Below are positions 21,631 to 33,124 of a stretch of DNA of 64,000 nt, one piece after another. Location: contig OV050030.1 of NCBI GenBank assembly GCA_920105625.2, positions 94,432,652-94,496,651 on the forward strand. The letters are read 5' to 3'. The DNA is from Clusia tigrina (taxonomy: Eukaryota; Arthropoda; Insecta; Diptera; Clusiidae). Each line of letters opens with the position of its first letter. The first letter of the stretch is position 1. The position numbers were made by a program, and so were the translations under genes. The notes under the pieces are model-generated. The model saw only the letters and a list, made by a program, of their open reading frames with translations, was not told where the DNA came from and did no database searches.

Positions 21631-22047
21631 AGCATCCTCTCTGACAGCTTGTGCATTTTGCTGTAATCGCAACTGCATCTTCTCATCGGCTGCTTGAGAA
21701 TTTTGTTGTAACTGCTGCTGCATTTTCTAATTTCTCTGCTGCATTCTCTCTTCGGTTGCTTGAGAACTTTGATGTAACTTCTGCATATCCTGTTTAAAGG
21801 ATTGCATTACCCCGATAAGTGCGCTCATGTCAAAGTTACCCGTGTTAGGTTCTTGTGGTGTTTCTTCGTGGCGAGATGTCGTTGGCTCTTCACACTGGAA
21901 TTCATGCTCATCGACGTCTATACCCTGCTCCTCTAAAGCGCTTCTTAATCGCACATGCAGCTCCGCTTTAAGCCCTTGTGTTTGCAAATTTAAGCGCTCA
22001 AGCTCCTTTTTGAGCTGCTCCAATCTCAGTTTTTCGAATTTAACCAT
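21630..22047 (-). pseudogene. Gag with N-terminal SAP domain, LTR element
   Basis: The start codon at 22,047 lies 40 bp after the LTR. Residues 3-45 (LRLEQLKKELERLNLQTQG ... LRSALEEQGID) form a SAP motif, a helix-turn-helix DNA-binding fold. Then come an acidic linker and a glutamine-rich coiled coil (SFKQDMQKLHQSSQATEERM). A stop at 21,727-21,729 and the fusion to Jockey at 21,630 truncate it. SAP-bearing gags occur in some gypsy-type elements; I cannot name the family. The capsid part and pol are absent. Confidence 0.7.
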
Positions 22048-22068
22048 TGTTTATTACAGAAACACAAT

Positions 22069-22086
22069 CCCACTTCTGACACCAAT
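22069..22086 (-). other. Primer-binding site, tRNA-Leu type
   Basis: The minus strand right after the LTR reads (AT)TGGTGTCAGAAGTGGGAT, matching the primer site of mdg3-like elements that use tRNA-Leu (3' end ...CTTCTGACACCA). Assignment is from memory of the tRNA end. Confidence 0.6.
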
Positions 22087-22605
22087 TGTTACGAAATTGC
22101 CCTCTTGACAATTTACTCTGTTACAAAATTGCCCTCCTGACAATTTCTCTAACTCTCTGAACTCGGACTCGTACCACTGGATTGTGTAGTAATCAAACAA
22201 TCGGTGGTTAAATTAAAATAATTAGCTTTATTTTATTATTGCTATTTACACATTTAATATTAGGCTTAAAGTTTACTTAGTTATTATTTGCACTTTATTT
22301 CACAAACCATTAGTCACTTTAATTACTAATGAATTTCATCACTTTACACAATTACAAATACTGCTGCTTTGATTATAATGCTAGATGCACACACTGTTAC
22401 GGTCTCTGATCTACTGTATTCGACTTTGAACAGTCTTGTCGCCTTTATAGTTTTCGAATGGTTGAGGTAGAAACTTCCACGCTATTCTCATATTTTTAAG
22501 AAGCTTCTATCCTCTTCGACAGAAGTCAAGCATATTCTTTTTGATATTACCGACAGATGGTTCTTGAATAAGCTTTTATTCGAATAGTTCGCATCTTGAC
22601 TCACA
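22087..22605 (-). repeat. 5' LTR of the SAP-gag element
   Basis: About 519 bp. The minus strand starts TGTGAGTCAAGATG and ends ...GCAATTTCGTAACA. The 3' end is a 32-bp tandem duplication (starts at 22,087 and 22,119). The same LTR family, with the same terminal duplication, is found at 33,196-33,611. The 5' limit at 22,605 is a best guess. Confidence 0.7.
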
Positions 22606-22644
22606 GGGGGCACTCATTCTCCAGATGGGATCCTAAAAGTATGC

Positions 22645-22737
<93 letters not shown>
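22645..22737. repeat. (TA)n microsatellite
   Basis: TA repeat adjoining the CTAG end of the next Helitron, as at 775 and 8,248. Confidence 0.97.
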
Positions 22738-22738
<1 letters not shown>

Positions 22739-23342
22739 TAGCGAACCCCCTGCACACTTCGTAGTGCGAATCAAAATAGGAAAATATAAAATCAATTCAA
22801 AGTTCATTTTAATCAGTGTTAAATAGTTTTTATTGTAAAGCTCTGTGGTACACAACATTTTTTGTTTTTCCACTTTCGGTGTAAATATACAGAACCGATG
22901 GTTTGCCAACACGCGAACAGGCAACATACAGATGTCCATGTGAGAAAAAAGGATACTCTAAATTAACTCTACAAATTCCTAACGAATGGCTTTGCGCCTT
23001 ATTAACAGTATCCGCAAAAGCAAGGCAAACAGGAAACTGAAGTCGTTTAAATTCAAATGGCATAATCAGATGGAGCGATTGGGATGCGTGGAATGAATAC
23101 ACCTTCGCATTTGAATTTCCCAGTTAAAATAGTAGCTTCAATTACAAAAGCCATCAATTTTTTAACAGCAAGTCTTAACAAACGGGGTTGATTAATATTT
23201 CGTAGCGTAATGATAGTGACGCCAACTTTCAATTGGAGATTATGCGGAGGCGATCCTGGAAAATCTAACGAATTCAAAAATTCTGTTGGATAATTCACAA
23301 TATCTTGGTCATTGGTAACAGTATCCACAGACTTGTACGGAA
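22738..23342 (-). pseudogene. Helitron helicase C-terminus and 3' end, copy 3
   Basis: Minus-strand piece with the helicase C-terminus. 23,328-23,053 (VGVTIITLRNINQP..., GKFKCEGVFIPRIP) and, after a frameshift near 23,060, 23,102-22,830, which keeps [18 protein letters not shown], the conserved final motif lost in the other two copies. It lacks the 8-bp deletion of those copies and so belongs to an older or separate lineage. The CTAG terminus is at 22,738-22,741. Upstream sequence is replaced at 23,343 by Jockey. Confidence 0.87.
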
Positions 23343-25331
23343 TTATGAACAGCCAGAATATAAAAGTCCACTGTTTCGCTTAGGGACCAACCAAACCGAT
23401 TGAAATACAAAAAGTATATTAGTAGACATATCTCTACAAGAGTTGAGGTAACACATGCAGATGAGTTAGTTAATAATATTGATATTTTCAACTCCATGCT
23501 TGCGACTGCAGCTGTAGTGGCAACGCCAAAAAAAACTTCTAGAAAGTGCAAGTATGCCTGTACAAATAGCTAAATTGAAAAACTTGTAGCACAGAAACGA
23601 CGGCTGCGCCGAGAATGGCAGAGCCATCGCTCACCCATCTCTAAATGCAACCTTAAAGCAGCCGAAAGGGAGCTTAAAGATGCTCTTGCAAAGGAGGAGG
23701 ATAAAAACCTAAAAGAGTAACTGAAGAAGGTAACCCCAAATTCTACCGAAAGGTATTCCCTTTGGAGGCATCGAAAAACTTGAAGCCTCCAATGGAAAGT
23801 GTAAATCCTCTAAGAAACCCGTACGGCGTGTGAGTTCAAAGCGATAAAGAAAAATTGCTTTGCACGACATCTATGCAACGTATTCCAGCCGAATATAGCT
23901 ACAAAGTCCTTTGCATTGCCTGCCTTACCTTGCAGTACTGAGATTTCTCAGCCTATTAAAATTTCCCTTCCTGAAATAGCCAAACATATTCAAAAACTGA
24001 ATCCAAAAAAATCACCTGGATTCGATAATATTACCCCGAAAATGCTAAGACAGTTACCAGATTCTGCATCAGCATTTCTCTGTAAGCTTTTTAACGCAAT
24101 TTTGGGCATCGGTTACTATCCGAATGCATGGAAGAAGTCTCAGATATGTATGATAGCTCAACCTGAAAAAGACGGAACGCTGCTGTCATCATATAAACCT
24201 ATCAGCCTGTTGCCTTGCCTTTCCAAATTGTTTGAGAAACTACTATTAAATAAACTATCTGCATTTCTTCATGAACATAGCGTAATACCGCAACACCAAT
24301 TCGGTTTTCCCGAAAAGCACAGCACTATTGAGCAAGTGAATCGAATTTCAAATGAAATAAGAAAAGCATTTGAACTTGGGGAGTTTTGCTCTGCAATATT
24401 CCTTGACGTGGCTCAAGCATTTGATAAGGTATGGCATCAAGGACTGATGTTTAAAATCAAAAAGCTTCTTCCAAAAAGCTATCATAAAATTCTTGGGTCT
24501 TACTTATCCAATAGACGTTTCAGTGTAAAAGTAAACGAATTTATTTCCGAAGATTTTCCAATTTTAGCCGGTGTGCCCCAAGGTAGCGTTCTAGGCCCTA
24601 CATTATATTACATATAATGTAGGGCCTGATACTCCTATAAGTGAAAGTACGCTAATTTCAACATTTGCGGATGATACCGCCATACTTAGTTGCAAAAAAT
24701 CTCCGATATAGGCGTCGAAGGCACTACAAGAGCCCTTATTTAGGGTAGAAGAATGGCTGGGAATGTGGCGTATAAAGGTCATTCAGCCAAAAAGCAAGCA
24801 CGTAACATTCTCTTTGAAACCTGGTACGTGTCCTGCCATTCGGGTCAATAATATCGAGATTCCACAAGCTAATGAAGTCACTTACCTCGGAATTCATTTA
24901 GACAGGCGCTTAACTTGGCGTACGCACATTTCAGCCAAAATTTTAAATATGAAGTTGAAGGTAGCCAAGCTGCATTGGCTAATAAACTACAAATCTACCT
25001 TAAGTCTAGAATACAAAATTCTCCTATACAATGCAGTTATTAAGCCGATATGGTTGTACGGGATTCAACTGTGGGGTAATGCATCCGCTTCTAACATTGC
25101 CATAATTCAAAGTTCTCAGTCAAAGATACTTAGGTTAATAACAGGTGCTCCATGGTACATGCGTAACGATAATATTAACAAAGACCTGAAAATACTAACA
25201 ATTATCACAGAAATAAAAGTCTAGAAAGCAGATATACATAGCAAAACTGGAAAATCACACGAATCCACTAGCTAAATCCCTCGCAAAACCGATAAGCTGA
25301 TCCGACCGAAGAGACTTTCCGGCCTTTTTTT
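23343..25331 (+). mobile_element. Jockey-type retrotransposon, arm B
   Basis: Plus-strand ORF2 fragment. 23,343-23,900 holds the end of the endonuclease and the linker (ISRHISTRVEVTHADELV ... RRLRREWQSHRSP) in several frames. 23,916-24,617 is a long open RT frame with LDVAQAFDKVWH (motif A) and GVPQGSVLGPT (motif B). It is stopped by a palindrome at 24,594-24,626. FADDTAIL (motif C) is intact at 24,664-24,687 in another frame. The thumb and C-terminus lie at 24,763-25,224. The 3' UTR is about 120 bp shorter than arm A and has lost the poly(A) end by deletion. Confidence 0.86.
24594..24626. repeat. 33-nt perfect palindrome inside Jockey RT
   Basis: Arms GGCCCTACATTATAT (24,594-24,608) and ATATAATGTAGGGCC (24,612-24,626) around TAC. 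In arm A this place reads GGCCCTACATTATAT followed by a different 14-nt segment, so the right arm is a local inverted copy that replaced it. Confidence 0.93.
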
Positions 25332-25563
25332 ATTAGTAAACGGAATTAATTTGTTGTTGACATGCACTAGTTTTTGTGAAAAATCAATTAGAAAGTTTAA
25401 GGGGGCAAGAACGGACTAGTATGCATTGGAATGACTTGTTTTTTAAATTTAATAGTTTCATATACTTTTTTCGTTTTATCTCTCAAGTTCTACAGGAGTA
25501 TTAACAATGACTTCCTCAGATATGACTTCGGATGCAAAGAGTGTTTTTATGAGGATAGTTCTT

Positions 25564-25821
25564 TTAATGCTCTACGGCTGTGAAAATTTGCAAAGATTTA
25601 AGAGCCCAATTCCATTGGAACAACATGGGGCTGCCGATTGTATCCCACATTGTTAGAAAACCTTCCGGAGTTATTTGCATATTGGAAATTTCTATGATGC
25701 TTGCTCCTTCTAAAATATATTTTGTGTTCATAGTTTGTAAAAAACCTTGCATATAATATGTTGTTCCTGTTCGTTTGTCAGCGATAAAATTGTTGTGACG
25801 CTCTTCTGATGATGTATTCAC
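25564..25821 (-). CDS. Unidentified 85-aa ORF, arm B copy
   Basis: Open frame MNTSSEERHNNFIADKRTG ... FTAVEH, the counterpart of 11,019-11,253 in arm A. I do not recognise it. No signal peptide, membrane segment or metal-binding pattern is visible. It lies between the Jockey 3' flank and the Helitron Rep remains. In arm A the same frame has one internal stop. Purifying selection is not shown; both copies may simply be young duplicates. Confidence 0.35.
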   Translation of the reverse strand: MNTSSEERHNNFIADKRTGTTYYMQGFLQTMNTKYILEGASIIEISNMQITPEGFLTMWDTIGSPMLFQWNWALKSLQIFTAVEH

Positions 25822-26059
25822 TTTCCCCTTCGAAAAATGGAACTACGTGCTTCTCTTAACGCTTCTACTAGTGTCAGTGCCATTTAATTTTTTGGTAATT
25901 ATTTATTTTTTTTCAGATTAATTTATAATTTTTAGTGAGTTCGCCCGGACAGAATTTGTTTTATTTATATTTGTTTATTCGTTATTTATTCTGATTTAAT
26001 TGTTTAAACTTTTATTTATACTTTATGTAACATAGCTACATTTACTTTCACACAAGTTT

Positions 26060-27578
26060 TTATATAATTAGGTACAATATAATTGTGTTCAGCAACTTGT
26101 GAAATATCGTCAATTGGCCCATGTCATTTGAATTCACACGCTTGTTGCCATCATTTTTAATGGCATCAAGTAGATGTATGTATTCTTCAGCATGTAGCCT
26201 TTTCTGATGGAACCTAATGTAATTCAAAAGTTCAGGCTCGATTTTAGCATACATGTCGACACCCTACTGGTGAAAAAGTCTTTGAAATTTCAGAATATGA
26301 TAATCTTGATTTTGACGAATCATCAATTTGTACGGAAAATAATTCATTCCGCTGACCGATTTATTGAGAATTTCCACAACTGTAATAGAATTTTAAACTT
26401 TTTAAAAATTGTGTCACCGAGTTGTAAGAAAAAAATTCACTAACCAGTTGACGGATTAACCAACTTAATCTTAATTTGGAAACAAAAGCATCATCAGAAC
26501 GATGAAGTTCAGAGACACGTTGAAGTTGATAATTTCTACGATGAAGGACGATATCGCGTGCATTAAATTCTTCTCCAACGATAATCACTGCTACATCGTC
26601 GATTGTTGGTACATTGTATCTTCTGGCGTACAGTCCGGTGGGCGTTTTGTCAGATCTTATGACTATTCTACGATTATCCGACGGTATTCTGTCCAATGCT
26701 GTTTTAAACAAAGTTACCAATACGTTGTGCTGATGAAAGTAAACTTGTAAGACAACAATTATTTCTCTTCTGAGAAATATAATTCGGTTGATCAATTTCA
26801 TTATTGAAAGTTCCAAGAAAATAAATTTGGAAAACTATCTGCAAATGGCAATAACGATCCGACTCTGTAGTACACCTGACCTTTAATCTTGATATCGAAA
26901 GATGTCAAGATAAAAGTTTTGTGAATATTGCAATTATCCTCTCTTTCTTCGATTACCTTAAATATTGGCAAGAAATTATCTCAAATAAAGTTTGTTGCAC
27001 CAAACGAAGTCATTTAAAAACATGAATTTTATGCCTGAATATACATCAAGAAATGCTTCGATTCTGGTGGCATTCCAGAAACTTTCAATCCCGGCAAAAT
27101 TGACTTTCCCATTTGCACAGCACAATCCTGGTGTTTCAGAGCTGAATTTGAATGCCGTGCAATGTTCAGAAACTTTCTTCATTGAACCAATGGTCGCTGA
27201 TTTGTGTGAACTATAATCCACTTGACTACCATAGTTGAATACAGCACGATTGAAATGTATACGTGCTCGATTCCCAATGTTCCTTGTGCTCTCGTAACCG
27301 AGAATGTGACCGCGGACTGCGTTCTCGATCATCTTATGTTCGCTGTGTGCGCTGTATTTCACTTTCTTCTACTCTGCCAGCAGCTTGCCTCCTGAGATTA
27401 TTAGATTGTCCACTAAGACTAACTCCTCTTGGCATGATTCTCAAAAATACTGGTAAACTAAATAATTTCATTATCGACATACTTATACAAAACCACAAAA
27501 AATTCACCAATTTGGAATTAACTTTAAACCATTTCAAACGTAGCAAAGCGATTTATTCGAATTATTGAAAAACACAAA
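26060..27578 (-). pseudogene. Helitron N-terminal region and Rep start, arm B
   Basis: Reverse-complement twin of 9,240-10,760. Blocks: 27,546-27,334 and 27,362-26,976 (N-terminal region with the cysteine cluster), 26,816-26,361 (SDKTPTGLYARRYN, AVIIVGEE) and 26,254-26,060 (Rep start, EYIHLLDAIKNDGN). The same frame breaks as in arm A occur, so the damage predates the duplication. Confidence 0.72.
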
Positions 27579-27589
27579 TTATTCAAAGA

Positions 27590-28213
27590 ACCACTCGGCT
27601 TCGGCGGCACTTTCCTCGGTCACCTGCGGCCTTCTCCGGCTTATCTTCTTTGCTGGAGGTCGCAGCGTTGTCCTTATCGACCTTTGCCCCAACAATTCTT
27701 TGCTCATTTTTGTTGCATAAGATGGACGCAGCGTTGTTTTTTCAAACTTTGCTACGATCTTTTCATGCTTCTTAATAAGATCCTTCTCCCTTTTTGAAAA
27801 GGAAGAAGGATCTTTCGCCTTCAGTTTACGAAGGTAGTAAGCCGAGCGCTAGTAGCCATTCCTAGCCTTTTGCTCTTTTGTTAGCGTGCCACCTTACTCG
27901 TCTCCTTCCCACTCAGGAGCATGTGGAGCGGAGTGCCGAGAAAGACTAAGCAATTGCATCTCAACATCGAGGCCTGTGTCATAGACATTGCTGACCTGTG
28001 ACAACGAGTTGTTATCGGTTGCGTGGTCTATGCGCAAGCTCAGCAGCTGAGATCTTATGTGATCCCTCTCAGCCTCCACCTCAATTACCTGCCCAAAGTT
28101 GGCTTGGAGGCCCTCCCAGTAGCACTAGCAGACATCGCGGTCTGGGGTACCACGGCGATGCCTGAGGATTTTAGTGGTTTTCCGAGGAGTTGCAACGTCC
28201 AGAAAGAGCCGTG
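27590..28213 (-). pseudogene. Possible non-LTR ORF1 fragment
   Basis: Minus-strand pieces read EVEAERDHIRSQLLSLRI ... SRHSAPHAPEWEGDE and, in a following frame, RSAYYLRKLKAKDPSSFSKR and KDLIKKHEKIVAKFEK. The basic YYLRKLKAK...P pattern reminds me of ORF1 (gag-like) proteins of LOA-type non-LTR elements, but the match is weak. Stops and frame changes are present. Confidence 0.3.
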
Positions 28214-28423
28214 GTAGGTATGGACTTAAATATACAGATATTATTTTTTTCCCTCCATATGTTTATTTATTGTATCTTCTAAGCTTAGACTAACAATAAG
28301 TAAGCATATCTTACAAACTAAATAATTAATAATAATACACCTTGCCAATGCTTAGTGCTTTTTGTAATCACAATGTTATATGTTAGTTACTGTAATAAAT
28401 GTTATATTAGTGTGTGTACATGA

Positions 28424-31171
28424 TTAAAGTGTCGGTGTTAGTCGTGCTTGTGATGTTGTACGTTTTAGGCGACTTGGAACCCTATTACATGCTAGTATTC
28501 TAGATAGATGATTTGGATGCTCTTTGATTTTTTGTGCATATTTTAAGTTGGCGTCAAAGATTTCCTTTTTTACGAGCGGAATGTTCAGATCTTTGTGAAT
28601 GTTGGTATTCTTTATGAACCAAGGTGCGCCAGTATTGGTTCTTAGAATTTTGGACTGTGCTGTTTGTATCAATTCTATATAAGAGTTGGTTGCGCCGCCC
28701 CACAACTGGCTACCGTGAGTCCAAATTGGTTTTATATTGGCTGTGTACAGGAGTGTTTTGTATTCTAGATTCAACCTGGAATTTTTGTGCATGAGCCAGT
28801 GTAGGCTATTTGCTTTCAAATTTATTTGTTTTCTTTTGGCTTCGATGCGGCGCTTCCAGGTCAAACGTGAGTCTAGATGAATTCCTACGGACTTCACCTC
28901 CTTTGCTTGTGGAATAGGAACTTTGTTTAGTTTTATGGCTGGACATGTACCTTTTTATAGTAAAGGTAATATGCGTACTTTTTGATTCGTTAAATTTAAT
29001 TCGCCAATCAGCCAACAAATTTGTTACTAGGACCAGAAGATCTAAGTCACGGGATGCGATTTTAGAATTTGGATGAATGCTAAGGATAGCCGTAGCATCG
29101 GCGAAAGTTGCTGTTGTTATGTATTTATTGGTAAGCAGATCTGAAATATACAGTAGATGCAACACCGGACCTAGCACACTTCCTTGTGGTACGCCAGCTT
29201 TGATGTTATAGCATTTAGAGTAAGCATTATTATACCTTACCTTGAACTTTCTGCCCCTCAGATACGATTCCATTATTTGGTGTACTTTTGTGGGCAACAG
29301 TTTTTTGATTTTTTAAATAAGCCCCTCGTGCCAGAACTTGTCAAGCGCCTGCGTCACATCGAAAAAGACGGCTGAACAATATTGCTTTTTGTCGTATACG
29401 TTTTTTTTCCCTTTCACTATTCGATGAACCTGCTCTATTGTACTATGGTGTTCGAGGAATACAAATTGGTGAGTGGGAATAGTGCGTTTTTTGTTTATAT
29501 GCAAAATTAGTTTTGCAAGAAAAAGCCTTTCTAAGTGTTTTGATAAGATAGGTAGGAGGCTAATCGGTTTATATGATGTTTATTGGGAGAGGTCTTTTTG
29601 TGGTTTCGGGATCATTGAGATTACTGAAACTTTCCAGGCATTAGGAAAGTATCCTAAGCGCAACAAGCCATTAAATAGTGAAGTAAGTAAGATGATGGCC
29701 ATTTGGGGCAACTCCTCGATCATTTTTCCAATAATGAGGTCGTGTCCTGGGGCTTTGTTAAGAGCAAGGTTACTAATTGCATTACTTATATCTTTGTTTT
29801 TAATTTAATAGGCGAGTATGTTATATCTGGCGAGAGGATTAATATTAGGTTATTAGTATTGCGAGGTGGGTTGGGGGTAAAAACATCTCTTAAATGTTCT
29901 GCGAAAACAGCAGACTTTTCATCATCGCTTCTTGCCCAGTTTCCGTTTTTTGTACAAATTCCGCATGTAGGTGGTTTAATTTCTCTGACAGATTTCCACA
30001 GAGAGTAGTTGGTGACGTCAGTCGAAGAAAAGTTTTGGATATATTAGTCCAGACAACCATCTGATTCTAGACGCAAGGCTTTTCTCAAGTTTTCACTGGC
30101 AATAGATAACTTCCGTTTTAGGAAAGTGCACCTGGATTTTTGGCATTCACGACACGGCCTCCTTTTTTCAATAAGGAGAATATTGATTTGGGTTTAGGTT
30201 TGTGGGCGCCGGATGCTGTTGCAGTTGTTGTCACGCTTGTGCGCAGAGTGGAGCACAGCTAATCTTAGGGTCGAGGTAAATTGTTCCAGAAATGTTTCAA
30301 TGTCCTCATTAGTTTTGAGACGTGGGCTTGGGCTGAGATAACTACTGTTGTATTTTCTGTATTTCAGCCAGTTAGTTTTAATGGATGTGACATCGTAGGT
30401 AGGTCGTAACTTTTTGTTCAGATGTATTTTAAAAATAGTGTGATCTGAAGAGAGGTCATTATAGTTCTCTACTTTGAGTTGCTCTCGTTTTAGGTTTCTA
30501 GCAACTCCAAAATCAATAAAGTCAGGTATCTTGCGTGGGTCTGTCGGCCAGTACGGTGGTTGTCCTGAAGAGAGATAATATCAATCTTGGTGTCAGAAAG
30601 CTTAAAGTTATATAATTGTTTTGCTTTTGGTGTTGTTAGCCTTGAGCCCCAGTGAGTGTGCTTGGCATTGTAGTCGCCAGCAGCTAGAATACTTGTTCCA
30701 AGTGTGAAGAAGAAATCTGAGAACTGGTTACTTGTTATTTTAAATCTAGGTGGGCAGTACACAGCAGATATTGTTAAGTTATCCTCCCATCCATCCAGAC
30801 AAATTGATGTAGATTGTAGGCACTCCTTATTGTATTCTTCCATAGCGAAGTGTTTTATTCTTTGTTTGATTAGGATTCCAGTGCCACCATGATCCAGCGA
30901 GATTCTTTGTATCATAGAATTTATATCCTGGTATGTGTAAATTGTGTGTGTTTTCGGTTGCATAGGTTTCGGATATAATAAGTATGTCGATTTCATTAGT
31001 GAGTAAAATTTTGTTGATTTCTAACTTGTGCTGGCTTATACCGTTTGCATTCCATTGACAGATCTTACGTACGTTCATTTCGGAGATAGCAGAAGCTGTA
31101 TGAACTGGTTTTGGTTTCTCATCATTTCTTGAATCATTGTTTGTATGAAGGTCATGAACTGCGTCATACAT
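28424..31171 (-). pseudogene. Jockey ORF2 (endonuclease and reverse transcriptase)
   Basis: 31,171-30,827: endonuclease start (ICQWNANGISQHKLEI, IDILIISETYA). 30,996-30,490: endonuclease end with LAAGDYNAKHTHWGSRL. RT pieces: 29,504-29,313 (VFFDVTQALDKFWH, motif A) and 29,297-28,806 (AGVPQGSVLGPVL, motif B; TFADATAIL, motif C). Motif C should read FADD; GCT at 29,094-29,096 encodes Ala in place of the second catalytic Asp. 28,897-28,424 is the C-terminal part. Between 29,504 and 30,490 coding potential is only patchy. The product would nick the target and prime reverse transcription. Confidence 0.87.
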
Positions 31172-31187
31172 TGTGTGAGCGTTGCTA

Positions 31188-32317
31188 TCATTCAGTCCCG
31201 GACTGCTGATCCTTCCCTAACTTAAGTACCCCAGCATACGTCATTCCTGTGTCGGGATATGGGATTGACTTCTGTGGTTGTGCAATGGGCGGTATATTTG
31301 GACTAGGCTGAGTGCGCTTATTCTTGAACTGAGGGTCATTGTTCTTAATTTCCTGGTAAACAGGGCAACCTCTGTAATTGGCAGTATGGTTACCACCGCA
31401 ATTACTGCACTTTCTAGCAGCTCCATCAGTTTTAGTCTTCGTATATTCGTATGTGGGCTGTACATCATCACAGGCAGCACATTCACTACGAAGAGTGCAG
31501 TAGGACCTTGTGTGCCCAAATTCTTGGCAATTAGAACATTGAACTGGGCCGTTTCGTTTGAGAGGCTCCTCCACTGTGATTATACGATGCATAAGATAGC
31601 GGAGATTATTAATACCATGCACTTCTTCTTTTTAAGCTTTTGGGTTTCAGGCTCCAATTCTACGCGAAACAAAGGCTGAAGGATTCTGTTGCGATTTATA
31701 ATTTTTATAATAGAGCGGGCAGCGAACCCTGCTTCGTGTAGTGTTTCTTTGACTTCAGCAGGGGGAATATCCGATTCAAGTCCCTTTATGACAATGGTAA
31801 AGCCTTTGCTACTTTTAACCTGATAGATTTAGTAGCTTTTTTTATGAGTGTCGAAGTTTTTTATAACTACTCTGTAATGGCTCCCACTATGTATTTGAAC
31901 TTTTGTTTTCTTGATATTTCCTTCAACAAGAGGGGTGACATGGATATTTTTAGGACCAATGAGCTCGGTAAGCTTTGCAACTAATTTACTGGAGTTACGT
32001 TGTCGTAGGTAAATGGGAGGTGGCTTAAATACAATATCAGGGTTAGGTGCGTCTGCCTCATCATCACTTTGAAGTAGTGCGAAGCGATTATTACTAGAGA
32101 GTAGGCTCTCGCTAGTTTTACTGATTTTTGCGATGGTAGTTTTGATGCCACTCGATTTTGGGCTTCGCTTGCGCTTGTTTATAAGGATATACCTATCTAA
32201 ACCAATTTGTGATGTTCGACTTTTCCCTGCTGGGTTGCTTGAAAAATGTTTGGTTGAGTGGTTTACAATGATGGTTGGTGTGAGTGCATTTTCAGTATTG
32301 AAAGTGCGCTCATCCAC
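31188..32317 (-). pseudogene. Jockey ORF1 (gag-like, zinc knuckles)
   Basis: 32,317-31,829 reads MDERTFNTENALTPT, a basic stretch (NKRKRSPKSSG) and FKPPPIYLRQ, ending in GSHYRVVIKNFDTHKKS. After a shift the PRE_C2HC-type region (IVIKGLESDIPPAEV...) appears, and 31,622-31,188 carries zinc knuckles CSNCQEFGHTRSYC, a second CX2C pair, and CSNCGGNHTANYRGC. The protein would bind element RNA as a chaperone. One or two frameshifts near 31,830 and 31,620 break it. Its C-terminus (GMTYAGVLK) is typical of Jockey ORF1. Confidence 0.85.
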
Positions 32318-32319
32318 TG

Positions 32320-33124
32320 TTGGCGAATTTGTTCAAGCACGATTGGACGAGTGAGAGATAGACGTGGATGAAACCTGTTTGCACCCTTTAGTTGTAGACG
32401 CCGTTGGGCTGGGTGTTGAACATTGAGTGCTCCAAGAGGGCGCATGCGCAGAGAGTGCCCGAGACACTTTTGAACATTTCTGTGCGAACTTTGTGTACTT
32501 GCACTTGTATTGTTAAGTGCAGTCACAATTGTACACTGTAAAGTTTCAGTCGCATGAGGGCCGCCGTCCGGCCACTCGCCGTTGTGGGACATGATACCTC
32601 CGCTCGCCTGTCTATGTTTTGTACGCAAAGGTGGTGAGCAAACCACATTCGTCGTTAAACCGCTATCGACAATCATGCCGAGAACATCCGACCTTGTATT
32701 GGGGAGAGAAGGTAAAATACTGCACTCACTCAGTTGCGCGAATACCGGACGCTGCTGGGAAAGCGACTGAGGAAGATCAGGTGTTGGTGCAAGTGCAGGC
32801 ACACTTTAAAATCTCATGCGCTGAACAGGAGAGCGCACCTGGTGAGTGGCAGAGAGCAATACACTCATCCACTGTCCGTATAGTTCCGCTTCTTTATTAG
32901 AAGCTAATACAAATTCAAATTTTAAGTTTAAAAGCTGATATTTCGCACAAACTCCTTTTGCCAATTTCACTCACTAACTTTTATCAAACAACCAGTATTA
33001 TGCGTCTATTTCGCTGGGCTTAAAAATCAAAACATTAAAGAATTTCACTGTAAATCACCATATAATTGAGGAGCAACCGAAAAACTAATCCGAACTCTCT
33101 TGCTTTTGCGATTGAACAAGTATA
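32320..33124 (-). other. Jockey 5' UTR
   Basis: About 800 bp between the ORF1 start and the target duplication. A 179-codon open frame (32,802-32,263) overlaps it without any recognised motif and I do not call it a gene. GC-richer than its surroundings. Confidence 0.5.

Larger units (their letters stand above)
28242..33124 (-). mobile_element. Jockey-type retrotransposon, near full length, inactive
   Basis: A 4.9-kb element on the minus strand, bounded by TATACAGATAT at 28,231-28,241 and 33,125-33,135, an 11-bp target duplication. It holds a 5' UTR (33,124-32,320), ORF1 (32,317-31,188), ORF2 with endonuclease and RT (31,171-28,424), and a 3' UTR ending in a short A-run (28,243-28,250). Length and order fit Jockey. 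Many frameshifts and a mutated catalytic residue make it dead. The sequence outside the duplication is an interspersed repeat also present at 44,277-44,740. Confidence 0.88.

Noticed and set aside
32263..32802. 179-codon minus-strand ORF upstream of Jockey ORF1
   Set aside because: It lies in the expected 5' UTR, overlaps ORF1 in another frame and shows no domain; may be chance in GC-richer sequence.
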